DNA of 64,000 bases from Saccharothrix sp. Lineage in GTDB: Bacteria > Actinomycetota > Actinomycetes > Mycobacteriales > Pseudonocardiaceae. Where the stretch lies: positions 599,158 to 663,157 of the forward strand of contig NZ_JAPSLK010000001.1 of assembly GCF_031180885.1 (NCBI RefSeq). Direction: 5' to 3'. Of this stretch, positions 25,735 to 32,548 are shown one piece after another. Positions within the stretch are counted from its first letter, which is position 1; the number at the start of each line of letters is the position of its first letter. The position numbers and the translations under genes were made by a program. The notes under the pieces were generated by a model, which saw nothing but the letters and a program-made list of their open reading frames with translations, was not told the origin of the DNA and did no database searches.

Positions 25735-25764
25735 TTGACTTGTCTAGCCAGGCTGGCTTACCTT
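25735..25764 (+). promoter_or_regulatory. promoter of the pra-tra-rep operon
   Basis: TTGACT (25735-25740), 18-bp spacer, TACCTT (25759-25764), about 50 bp before the pra-like ATG. The surrounding sequence carries many CTAGC/GCTAG words (25700-25815) that could bind a regulator. Confidence 0.5.
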
Positions 25765-25816
25765 GTAGTTGTCTAGCTCGGATAGGCGGGCTAGCTGACG
25801 ACGGAGGTAGCTAGTC

Positions 25817-26281
25817 ATGGCGGTTCCGTACGGCACGCGGTTCTCGGCGTCGTTCGACCAGGTCTTCCCGCAGGGCGCGCTGATGGTTGGTGAGGTCGCG
25901 CCGGACATGGAGTACCTGAGCGCGGAGGACCGTGGGCGCGGCAAGCAGGCGAAGCAGCGGGTGGACGAGCGCACGGGTAAGCGGCAGTGGAAGGTGGTCG
26001 TCACGGACCCGTCCGCCGAGAAGGAGCGGGACGCGTCGGTGACGGTGACGATCCTGGCGGACGTTCAGCCGGTGCCGCCGCAGTCCGTGCAGGTCATGCC
26101 CGGTGTCGAGGTGCGGCCGGTCTCGTTCGAAGGGCTGACGGTCGAGCCGCGCGTCATGGGCGACAAGTTCAAGTACCAGGGGTTCACGATCCGGGCCACG
26201 GGCATTGCTTCGCCGCAGGTGGGCGGGGCTCCGAAGCGGTCCGGCGAGAAGCCGGCCCAGGGCGAGCAGAAGGCGGCCTGA
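25817..26281 (+). CDS. pra: Pra-like replication/integration/excision activator
   Basis: 154 residues, ATG 25817 with GGAGGT 8 bases before. The N-terminal pattern 'FPQGALMVGEVAPDMEYL' and 'WKVVVTDPSAEKERDASVTVTILADVQPVPP' is what I recognise from AICE and Streptomyces plasmid proteins annotated as replication, integration and excision activator (Pra in pSAM2). It is followed by 'VSFEGLTVEPRVMGDKFKYQGFTIRATGI' and a disordered Lys/Gln tail. First gene of the operon controlled by the divergent GntR region, fitting activation of rep-xis-int. Biochemical activity is not established for the family, so the name rests on resemblance. Confidence 0.72.
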   Translation: MAVPYGTRFSASFDQVFPQGALMVGEVAPDMEYLSAEDRGRGKQAKQRVDERTGKRQWKVVVTDPSAEKERDASVTVTILADVQPVPPQSVQVMPGVEVRPVSFEGLTVEPRVMGDKFKYQGFTIRATGIASPQVGGAPKRSGEKPAQGEQKAA

Positions 26282-26282
26282 C

Positions 26283-26588
26283 GTGTCGCGGCCGTCTCGT
26301 GAGGCGGTCGCCCGGTGGAACACCGCGTACGCGGAGCAGACCGAAGCGTTGTTCGCCGCTGCTGCCTCGGACGAGCCGGCGGCGGCGCTTCGGCTGGCGG
26401 TTGGTTACTCGGCGGTGGCGCAGGCGTGGCGGATCTTGGCCGCTGATCTCGCCGTGGCCCTGTGGGCTCGTCATGCCTGTTCCATCGCCGCTGAGGAGTT
26501 CGAACGGCGGGCGCGTGTCGAGCAAGCCCGCGTCAACCTGATCGACCCGAACAAGGGGGCCGGTGGTGGCGCAGCCGAAGAAGCGTGA
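26283..26588 (+). CDS. small hypothetical AICE protein
   Basis: 101 residues from GTG 26283, two bases after the pra-like stop. Predicted all-helical and Ala-rich: 'REAVARWNTAYAEQTEALFAAA' and 'AVGYSAVAQAWRILAADLAVALWARHA', then 'RRARVEQARVNLIDPNK'. No signal peptide; the central Ala/Leu helix is amphipathic rather than membrane-spanning. No family recognised. It overlaps the next ORF by 26 bases, so it belongs to the operon. Confidence 0.55.
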   Translation: MSRPSREAVARWNTAYAEQTEALFAAAASDEPAAALRLAVGYSAVAQAWRILAADLAVALWARHACSIAAEEFERRARVEQARVNLIDPNKGAGGGAAEEA

Positions 26589-26835
26589 CCTGTGGAAGCT
26601 TGCGATGGAGTGCGAAACGTTGGCGCAGGTGCATGAGGCGCTGGGCAAGGTGATGCCCGCGCCTGACGCTGGTCCTGCGAGCTGGCGGACGTTCTACCGG
26701 CACAGCGCCAAGGCGTACGCGCGGATCGCGGAAGTGGATCGGGGGCACCACCACGAAGCCCTGTACTGGGCGTCCCGTGAGCGGGCGAACGGAGAGGCGA
26801 TCAAGGGCGAGTCGTCCACATCGGACGCTGATTGA
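26563..26835 (+). CDS. small hypothetical AICE protein
   Basis: 90 residues, GTG 26563 (a second GTG at 26566). Mostly helical with 'DLWKLAMECETLAQVHEALGKVM', 'SWRTFYRHSAKAYARIAEVD' and 'HHEALYWASRERANGEA'. I recognise the type as a short conserved ORF upstream of traB in Pseudonocardiales elements but cannot name a function. Overlapping starts and stops indicate translational coupling with the gene before. The gap to the next ORF (26836-27020) carries no gene. Confidence 0.5.
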   Translation: MVAQPKKRDLWKLAMECETLAQVHEALGKVMPAPDAGPASWRTFYRHSAKAYARIAEVDRGHHHEALYWASRERANGEAIKGESSTSDAD

Positions 26836-27020
26836 CGGCGGTCGGGCGGGTGCTCTGGGTGTAGTGCCCGCCCCTTGCCGACACAACTGAAGACGATCAC
26901 TGACCTGTTGGTGGTCGTCGGTGAACAGCCCTAAGTCTTGGCGGGCCTGGAACTGTTCAGCCGACGACATGCCGACCGGGTTTCTCGCGCGCTTTTGTTG
27001 TCACACAAGGGGTTCCGGTC

Positions 27021-27212
27021 ATGTCAAGGGTAAGGGCTACGGGGGGCCGTGCGTCAAGTCGGCGTCCCTCGACTGCGTGGAAGTTGCCCAACGGGCGGCG
27101 GTGTGGCGGGTGCAAGCGGTTCGGTGTCTTCGCCCCGAATCAGTTCACGTGCTGCCGGTGCCTGGGGTGGTTGCCGCTGATCTTCATCGTGCGTACGGGT
27201 GGTGCGCGATGA
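27021..27212 (+). CDS. small zinc-ribbon-like protein coupled to the translocase
   Basis: 63 residues, ATG 27021, basic N-terminus (SRVRATGGRASSRR). A paired-cysteine module follows: 'CGGCKRFGVF...FTCCRCLGW', that is C-x2-C, 11 residues, C-x-x-C, likely one zinc ribbon. Its TGA overlaps the ATG of the TraB-like gene (ATGA), supporting that it is real and translated with it. It may act as an accessory DNA- or membrane-interaction factor in transfer; the sequence does not show which. Confidence 0.5.
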   Translation: MSRVRATGGRASSRRPSTAWKLPNGRRCGGCKRFGVFAPNQFTCCRCLGWLPLIFIVRTGGAR

Positions 27213-28681
27213 ACGGCGGGAAGTGGGTTGATCCGGCTCCGTTCGAGGGTGCTCGGCCTCGGGTGCCGTGGTGGATGTTGTTGCCGGGCAAGGTGAAGTG
27301 GCTGGCGGGCCTACTGGCCTTGGTGTGGCTGCTGCTCGTTCTCGTCGTGCGCTTGGTGCTCCTGGTCGTCCGGTACCCGGTGGCCACATTGGTGCCGGCG
27401 TTGGCGGCCTGGTGCTGGTGGCGGTTCGGGCTCTCGCCGCTGGTCCTGGCGGTGTTGTCGCTGGTCTGCGCCTTGACGGTCTGGTACGGGCTGGCGCGGG
27501 AGTCGTTCCTTCGGCACTGCTGGTACCGGGTCGTGACGGAGTGGCGGCGGGTGACCGTGTACGTGCCTCGCTGGCGGACGGTCGTGCGGCTGGCTGAGCT
27601 GTCCAAGGACGCTCGGGGTCGTGAGCACCGCCCCAGGTTGCGGCGGGTGCGGTCGGAAGGCTGGCGGGACCGCGTCCGGGTGCGGATGATCCCGGCCCAG
27701 TCGCCGGAAGCCTGGGAGCTGCGGCGGGACGGCTTGGCGCACTCCTTCGGAGCTCGGTCGTGCCGGGTGCGGGTGCTACGTCCCCGGTTGTTGGAGCTGG
27801 ACTTCGTGCACCGTGATCCGCTGCTGCGGCCTCTGCCGGTCCCGGCCCTGGTGGACTCGGCGGAGGTGGATCTGCGGCGGGTGACAGTCGGCCGGACGGA
27901 GAACGGCAAGCCGTGGCGGCTGCGGCTGCTGGGCTCTCAGGTGCTCGTGGTCGGTGTGCCGGGTGCGGGTAAGGGCTCGGTGTTGTGGTCGCTGGTGTGG
28001 CAGCTCGCCCCGGCGGTCCGGGCGGGCCTGGTGCGGCTGGTGGGGATCGACCCCAAGGGCGGGATGGAGCTGGGCCAGTGCCCGGACGCCTTCGACCGCG
28101 TCGTGTACGACAACGGCCCGGACGCCGTCGCGCTGCTGGAAGAGATCGCCGCTGAGGTCAAGGAGCGGGCCAACCGGTATCGGGGCATACGCCGGCTGTG
28201 GGCGCGCTCGACGGGTGAGCCGTTCACGGTGCTGGTGGTGGACGAGCTGGCGGACCTGATCGCCTACCAGCCGGATAAGCAGCTCCGCGAGCGGGCGGCG
28301 CGCGCTATCCAGACGATCACCTCTCAGGGGCGGGCTCCTGGCTACGCGGTGGTGGGGCTGGTGCAGGACCCGCGCAAGGAGGTCGTGAGCTTCCGGCACC
28401 TGTTCACCACGCGGGTGGCGCTGCGGCTGGATGAACCGCAACAGGTGGACATGGTGTTGGGGGACGGTGTCCGGCAGCGCGGGGCGGCGGCGCACGAGAT
28501 CAGCGAGAACACGCCTGGCGTGGCCTGGGTGAAGACGGACGGGCAGCGCGAACCGGACCGGGCTCGGGCCTTCCACGTCACGGACGCGGACCTGGTCGAG
28601 CTGGGCTTGTTCCTCGCCCCGGCGATCGTGCACGAGTTTCCCGGCCAGCCTGGCGGTAGCGAGGGTGGTGCTGCGGCATGA
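27209..28681 (+). CDS. traSA: TraB/TraSA-type FtsK-like DNA translocase
   Basis: 490 residues from ATG 27209. The frame is open from 26921 but the earlier part overlaps the zinc-ribbon ORF, and the ATGA coupling selects this start. Two to four membrane helices lie at 31-105. A basic linker is followed by an FtsK/SpoIIIE ATPase domain: Walker A GVPGAGKGS (249-257), 'LVGIDPKGGMELG', Walker B VLVVDELADL (341-350) and 'TSQGRAPGYAVVGLVQDPRKEV'. One such hexameric pump moves double-stranded element DNA between mycelial cells in AICEs and Streptomyces plasmids, without a type IV apparatus. It overlaps the rep gene (ATGA). Confidence 0.92.
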   Translation: MNGGKWVDPAPFEGARPRVPWWMLLPGKVKWLAGLLALVWLLLVLVVRLVLLVVRYPVATLVPALAAWCWWRFGLSPLVLAVLSLVCALTVWYGLARESFLRHCWYRVVTEWRRVTVYVPRWRTVVRLAELSKDARGREHRPRLRRVRSEGWRDRVRVRMIPAQSPEAWELRRDGLAHSFGARSCRVRVLRPRLLELDFVHRDPLLRPLPVPALVDSAEVDLRRVTVGRTENGKPWRLRLLGSQVLVVGVPGAGKGSVLWSLVWQLAPAVRAGLVRLVGIDPKGGMELGQCPDAFDRVVYDNGPDAVALLEEIAAEVKERANRYRGIRRLWARSTGEPFTVLVVDELADLIAYQPDKQLRERAARAIQTITSQGRAPGYAVVGLVQDPRKEVVSFRHLFTTRVALRLDEPQQVDMVLGDGVRQRGAAAHEISENTPGVAWVKTDGQREPDRARAFHVTDADLVELGLFLAPAIVHEFPGQPGGSEGGAAA

Positions 28682-30285
28682 GCGGCGGGACTCGCGCGGA
28701 GCGGATGCGTCAGCCGATGGCGCTTGACGTGGTCAAGGCTGCGGCTGAGCAGCACGGGGTGTGCGTGCGGCCGTTCACGATGGAAGTCGAGGACCGGGAG
28801 AGCTTTGAAGTCCGGTACGTCGCGGTGCCCTGCGGCTCGACCATCGAGAGCGTGTGCGGGCCGTGTGCCAAGAAGGCGAAGGCGTTGCGGATGGCGCAGT
28901 GCCGGGAGGGCTGGCACCTGGCGGAGGAGCCCGACTTCACGCCGGACCCGCCCAGCCAGGATCAGAAGGAGCTGCTGACCTTCCGGGCGGACCTGGTCAA
29001 GGCGTACCGGGACGCGGTCGAGGACGGCCAGGCGGGCGACGCGGACGAGCTGCGGGACGAGATCCACTCGGTGGACGCGGAACTTCGGCAACTCGGTGTG
29101 CGGGGTCGGCTGCCCTCACCGGACCTGCCTGCCAAGCGGCCGGTCAAGCGGTCCACGAAGCGGCGGCAGGACGCGCCTGAGCTGCCTCGGCGGCGGGTCG
29201 AGAAGCGCACCGTGGGGCGGGAGTACGCGGGGCGGTTCCGGCCGTCCATGTTCGTCACGCTCACGCTCGACACCTACGGGCGGGTGCGTGATGACGGGAC
29301 GCCGGTGGATCCGGACGCTTACGACTACCGGCGGGCGGCTCGGGACGCGGTGCACTTCGCCTCGCTCGTTGACCGGTGGTGGCAGAACCTCCGGCGGGTC
29401 GCCGGGTGGGACGTGCAGTACTTCGCCACCGTCGAACCCCAGCGTCGGGCCGCTCCGCACCTTCATGCGGCATTCCGCGGTTCAGTCCCGCACGACGTGA
29501 TCCGGCTCGTTACTGCGGCTACCTACCACCAGGTGTGGTGGCCCAGCCACGACGAACGGGTCTACGGCGGGGAGCGCCTGCCGGTCTGGGACGGCAACGC
29601 CAAGACGTTCGTGGACCCGGACACCCGCCAGCCGCTGACCACATGGGAAGACGCGGTTGAGGCGGTGGACGAGCCGGCGCACGTGGTGCGGTTCGGACGC
29701 CAGGTGCACTCCAAGGGCATCCTCGGCGGCACCGAAGAAGCCGGACGCCACATCGGGTACCTGACCAAGTACCTCACCAAGTCGATCGGTGAGGTGGTCG
29801 AGCAGAAGACGGACAGGCAACGGCGGCACGCGGACCGCCTGGCGGACGAGCTGGCCGTCACGCCCTGCTCGGACCGGTGCGCGGTGTGGCTGCTCTACGG
29901 GGTCCAGCCGCGCAACGCGGGCTCGCGCATGGTGCCGGGGCACTGCAAGGGGCGGGCGCACCGCCGGACCACCCTCGGCCTGCCCGGCCGGCGGGTGCTG
30001 GTCTCGCGCAAGTGGTCCGGCAAGACGCTCGCGGACCACCGCGCGGACCGGAAGCGGTTCGTCCTGGAAGCGCTCAAGGCTGTCGGCATCGAGAAGCCGG
30101 AACGGGACACCTCGCACCTGTCCTGGCACCTGGTCCGGCCCGGCGACCCGAACGTGCCACCACGGGCGCACCTGCTCATGCACGCCATCGCCCAACGGGT
30201 CACGTGGAAAGCGGAGTACGACCGCGCCTTGCTCGCGGCTGGCAGTGCACCGCCGGATGTTTCGGCAATTCCGGATGCTGCTTGA
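28678..30285 (+). CDS. repSA: RepSA-type rolling-circle replication initiator (HUH endonuclease)
   Basis: 535 residues, ATG 28678. A cysteine cluster (C52, C60, C63, C75) suggests an N-terminal zinc finger. Initiator motifs: motif 1 'MFVTLTLDTYG' (191-201), the metal-binding HUH 'PHLHAAFRG' (H261, H263), and the nicking Tyr motif 'HIGYLTKYLTKS' (Y361/Y365, with Lys). A second zinc-like pair 'PCSDRC' lies at about 400. RepSA-family proteins nick the double-strand origin and start rolling-circle replication of the excised circle. The C-terminal 130 residues are basic. Sixteen bases separate it from xis. Confidence 0.9.
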   Translation: MSGGTRAERMRQPMALDVVKAAAEQHGVCVRPFTMEVEDRESFEVRYVAVPCGSTIESVCGPCAKKAKALRMAQCREGWHLAEEPDFTPDPPSQDQKELLTFRADLVKAYRDAVEDGQAGDADELRDEIHSVDAELRQLGVRGRLPSPDLPAKRPVKRSTKRRQDAPELPRRRVEKRTVGREYAGRFRPSMFVTLTLDTYGRVRDDGTPVDPDAYDYRRAARDAVHFASLVDRWWQNLRRVAGWDVQYFATVEPQRRAAPHLHAAFRGSVPHDVIRLVTAATYHQVWWPSHDERVYGGERLPVWDGNAKTFVDPDTRQPLTTWEDAVEAVDEPAHVVRFGRQVHSKGILGGTEEAGRHIGYLTKYLTKSIGEVVEQKTDRQRRHADRLADELAVTPCSDRCAVWLLYGVQPRNAGSRMVPGHCKGRAHRRTTLGLPGRRVLVSRKWSGKTLADHRADRKRFVLEALKAVGIEKPERDTSHLSWHLVRPGDPNVPPRAHLLMHAIAQRVTWKAEYDRALLAAGSAPPDVSAIPDAA

Positions 30286-30300
30286 TCAACGGGGGATGAG

Positions 30301-30480
30301 ATGAACGACGAGCTTTACCGCGTGGAAGAGGTCGCCCGTGCGCTGAGGATCGGGCGGACCAAGGTGTTCGACCTGATCAGGGCCGGTGAGCTGACCTCGG
30401 TGAAGATCGGCGGTAGTCGCCGCATTCCGGTCAGCTCGGTCCGGGAGTACCTCTCCCGGCTGATCGGGGAGGCCGCGTAA
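30301..30480 (+). CDS. xis: excisionase Xis (MerR-like helix-turn-helix)
   Basis: 59 residues, ATG 30301. The sequence 'YRVEEVARALRIGRTKVFDL' then 'IRAGELTSVKIGGSRRIPVS' is the standard HTH_17/excisionase fold: a helix-turn-helix followed by a wing with Gly-x-x-Arg-Arg-Ile. It bends DNA at the attachment sites to steer the integrase toward excision. The TAA stop shares one base with the integrase ATG (TAATG), as in AICE xis-int pairs. Confidence 0.9.
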   Translation: MNDELYRVEEVARALRIGRTKVFDLIRAGELTSVKIGGSRRIPVSSVREYLSRLIGEAA

Positions 30481-31754
30481 TGCCCAGGGGAAAGCGTTCG
30501 AACGGTGAGGGGTCCGTCTACCAGCGCAAAGACGGGCTGTGGGTCGGTGCTGCCTATGTGCTCACCACCACCGGTCACCGGAAGCGGGTTACTGTTTCGG
30601 CAACTCAGGAAGAGGAGGCGTGGCGGAAGCTCCGGAAGAAGATCGCCGATTCGGACGCGGGCATTCCGGTGTCGGCGGAGAGCTGGAAGGTGGAGAACTA
30701 CCTCCGGTACTGGATGGACAACGTCGTGGCGACCAAGCGCCCTCGGACGGTCGAGGGTTATGCGGCCGTCGTCCGCCGGCACCTGATCCCAGGTCTCGGC
30801 GCAAAACCCCTTAAGCGGCTCTCTGCGCAGGACGTGCGGACGTTCCTTACCCGGCTCCGCCACGACTGCCGGTGCTGTGCGGACAAGATCGACGCCAAAC
30901 GGCCGAAGGAGGCTCGGCGGTGCTGTGCGGTGGGGAAGTGCTGCCGCCTGGTGCTGTCCGACCGGACCATCCAACAGGTGCACGCCGTGCTCCGGAATGC
31001 CCTCCAGCACGCGATGCGGGAGGAGATCATCCCGCGCAACGTCGCCAAGCTCGTGCAGGTCAAGTCACCTCGGTACGACGTCCACCGGGGTCTCGACGCG
31101 GACCAGGCGCGCAAGCTGCTCAAGGAGGCGGAAGGGGATCGGCTGGAGGCGCTGTACGTCCTGGCGCTCTACCTCGGGATGCGGCGTGGCGAGCTGCTGG
31201 GCCTGCGGTGGACTGACATCGACTGGGACGGGTGGGATGAACGCTGCCGGGAACACGCTGACGAATTTTGCGAGGACTGCGCTGACCTGCACTTCCCGAG
31301 TCTGGAGGTCCGGCAGACACTCCAGCGCGTGGGTAAGCAGCTCGTGTTCGTCCCGCCGAAGACGGACCGGTCGGAACGGGCTACGCCGCTGCCCCGACTG
31401 GTCGCCGAAGCGCTGATCGAGCACTGGGACCGCCAGGACGATGAGGCGGAAGCGGCCGATGCCTGGGAGGACTCCGGGCTGGTCTTCACGACACCGCAGG
31501 GCGGGCCGATCGACCCGACCTACCTCCGCGCCTCCTGGTACCCGCTGCGCAAGCGTGCGGGCCTGGACGGCGTGCGCTTTCACGACCTGCGGCACTCGTG
31601 TGTAACCCTGCTCCTCCGCCTGGGCGTCCCGCCGCACATCGTCCGGGACATCGTCGGCCACTCGGCCATCGACGTGACCATGACGATCTACGCAAGCGTC
31701 TCGCTGGAGGACAAGCGGGAGGCGCTGAAGAAGCTCACCGAAGAACTCGGCTGA
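30480..31754 (+). CDS. int: tyrosine recombinase integrase with Cys-rich insertions
   Basis: 424 residues. N-terminal arm-binding domain ('GEGSVYQRKDGLWVG', 1-60), core-binding domain (~65-190) and catalytic domain with R235 ('LGMRRGELLGL'), K294 ('VPPKTDRSER'), H368 and R371 ('FHDLRHSCVTLLL'), H394 ('VGHSAIDVT') and nucleophile Y404 ('MTIYASVS'): a full R-K-H-R-H-Y set. Unusually, the core-binding domain holds seven cysteines (130-155) and the catalytic domain three more (C256, C264, C267), suggesting zinc-binding inserts. It reads toward the tRNA-Ser attachment site 76 bp downstream. Confidence 0.95.
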   Translation: MPRGKRSNGEGSVYQRKDGLWVGAAYVLTTTGHRKRVTVSATQEEEAWRKLRKKIADSDAGIPVSAESWKVENYLRYWMDNVVATKRPRTVEGYAAVVRRHLIPGLGAKPLKRLSAQDVRTFLTRLRHDCRCCADKIDAKRPKEARRCCAVGKCCRLVLSDRTIQQVHAVLRNALQHAMREEIIPRNVAKLVQVKSPRYDVHRGLDADQARKLLKEAEGDRLEALYVLALYLGMRRGELLGLRWTDIDWDGWDERCREHADEFCEDCADLHFPSLEVRQTLQRVGKQLVFVPPKTDRSERATPLPRLVAEALIEHWDRQDDEAEAADAWEDSGLVFTTPQGGPIDPTYLRASWYPLRKRAGLDGVRFHDLRHSCVTLLLRLGVPPHIVRDIVGHSAIDVTMTIYASVSLEDKREALKKLTEELG

Positions 31755-31759
31755 GCCCG

Positions 31760-31780
31760 TTGCTACACCCGTTGCTACAT
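31760..31780 (+). repeat. paired GTTGCTACA repeat, right end (candidate integrase arm sites)
   Basis: GTTGCTACA at 31760-31768 and 31772-31780, 12 bp apart, the same words and spacing as at 21122-21142. They lie between the int stop and attR. Confidence 0.5.
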
Positions 31781-31829
31781 GGAGGGGGTGCGGAAGTCCT
31801 CAATGGACGTACCGCACCCCCTCCTACCT

Positions 31830-31885
31830 GCGGAAGCGGAGGGATTTGAACCCCCGGACGGTTGCCCGTCTCCCGCTTTCAAGGC
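31830..31885 (+). repeat. attR: 56-bp repeat inside the intact tRNA-Ser
   Basis: Identical to 20974-21029. It spans the 3' end of tRNA-Ser(UGA) up to the anticodon stem, so integration at this site regenerates a complete tRNA gene on this side. Confidence 0.93.
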
Positions 31886-31915
31886 GGGTGCATTCGGCCG
31901 CTCTGCCACGCTTCC
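31831..31915 (-). tRNA. tRNA-Ser (anticodon UGA)
   Basis: 85 nt on the minus strand. The acceptor stem GGAAGCG (5', at 31915) pairs with CGCTTCC, discriminator G. The anticodon loop CTTGAAA (31883-31877) gives UGA. The long variable arm is typical of serine tRNAs; T loop TTCAAAT. CCA is not encoded. It is the AICE insertion target. Confidence 0.95.
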
Positions 31916-31939
31916 CCGAAGGTGTCGCGGGCTGAGAGG

Positions 31940-32410
31940 TTACCCGTCCAGGGTGCGCAGGTGCGTGATGACCCGGTCGAAGACCTTCGCCAGCACCTCC
32001 TGCTCCTCCCGCGACAGCAAGTCGATCATGTGTTCCCGGACACCCTCGACGTGCGTCGGCGCCGCGCCCTCCAGGGTCTTCATGCCCTTCTCCGTCAGCT
32101 CCGCGAAGACGCCCCGCCCGTCCTCCGGGCACTCCCGGCGCACCAGCAGCCCCTCGCGCTCCATCCGGGCCACCTGGTGCGAGACGCGGCTCTTCGAGGA
32201 CGCCACCTCGTCCGCCAGCTGCGACATCCGCATCCGGTGGCCGCGCTGCTCGGACAGGCGGACCAGCACCTCGTAGTCGGCCAGCGACACCCCGTGCCGG
32301 TCCTGGAGTTCGCGGTGCAGTCGGTCGGCCAGCATGGAGGCGCCCACCACGTAGTTCCGCCAGGCGCGCATCTCACCGTCGTCGAGCCAGCGCGGCTCCT
32401 GCTCAGTCAC
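31940..32410 (-). CDS. MarR-family transcriptional regulator
   Basis: 156 residues, GTG 32410. Winged-helix MarR pattern: 'LQDRHGVSLADYEVLVRLSEQ' (helix 2), 'RMRMSQLADEVASSKSRVSHQ' (recognition helix), 'ARMEREGLLVRRECPEDGRGV' (wing with the conserved D-x-R) and 'LTEKGMKTLEGA', then dimerisation helices. A perfect palindrome (32436-32447) 26 bp upstream is a likely autoregulatory operator. Divergent from the secreted nucleotidase gene, which it may control. The ligand cannot be deduced. Confidence 0.88.
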   Translation of the reverse strand: MTEQEPRWLDDGEMRAWRNYVVGASMLADRLHRELQDRHGVSLADYEVLVRLSEQRGHRMRMSQLADEVASSKSRVSHQVARMEREGLLVRRECPEDGRGVFAELTEKGMKTLEGAAPTHVEGVREHMIDLLSREEQEVLAKVFDRVITHLRTLDG

Positions 32411-32435
32411 CCCACCAGGCTATGCCCGCGCAAGT

Positions 32436-32447
32436 TCCGTTAACGGA
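32436..32447. promoter_or_regulatory. palindromic operator TCCGTTAACGGA
   Basis: 12-bp perfect palindrome, 26 bp upstream of the MarR start codon in the divergent intergenic region. The size and place fit a MarR dimer site overlapping the promoter. Confidence 0.5.
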
Positions 32448-32548
32448 CGATCCACGCAAGTGTCTGGTGCACGTCAGGTTGGAAAGGCAAACTCCCTGAC
32501 CTTGGTGCGCCCTTCCTACCGAGGGCGCCGTCAGGGAGGAACCCCCTT

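Larger units (their letters stand above)
20974..31885. mobile_element. actinomycete integrative and conjugative element (AICE) in tRNA-Ser
   Basis: A 10.9-kb element between two 56-bp perfect direct repeats, the right one being the 3' part of an intact tRNA-Ser(UGA). It carries the complete pSAM2-like core in order: GntR regulator, Pra-like activator, two small conserved ORFs, small zinc-ribbon ORF, TraB/FtsK translocase, RepSA-type HUH initiator, Xis and tyrosine integrase beside the tRNA. Replication genes together with a single TraB-type translocase distinguish AICEs from type IV ICEs. Cargo is a two-gene low-G+C module (21.9-24.0 kb) and a HAD hydrolase. All core genes look intact, so the element may be functional. 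Transfer ability is inferred. Confidence 0.92.

Noticed and set aside
26921-27208. N-terminal extension of the TraB-like translocase
   Set aside because: It overlaps the zinc-ribbon ORF in another frame, and the ATGA coupling with a downstream membrane-protein-like start is more convincing.
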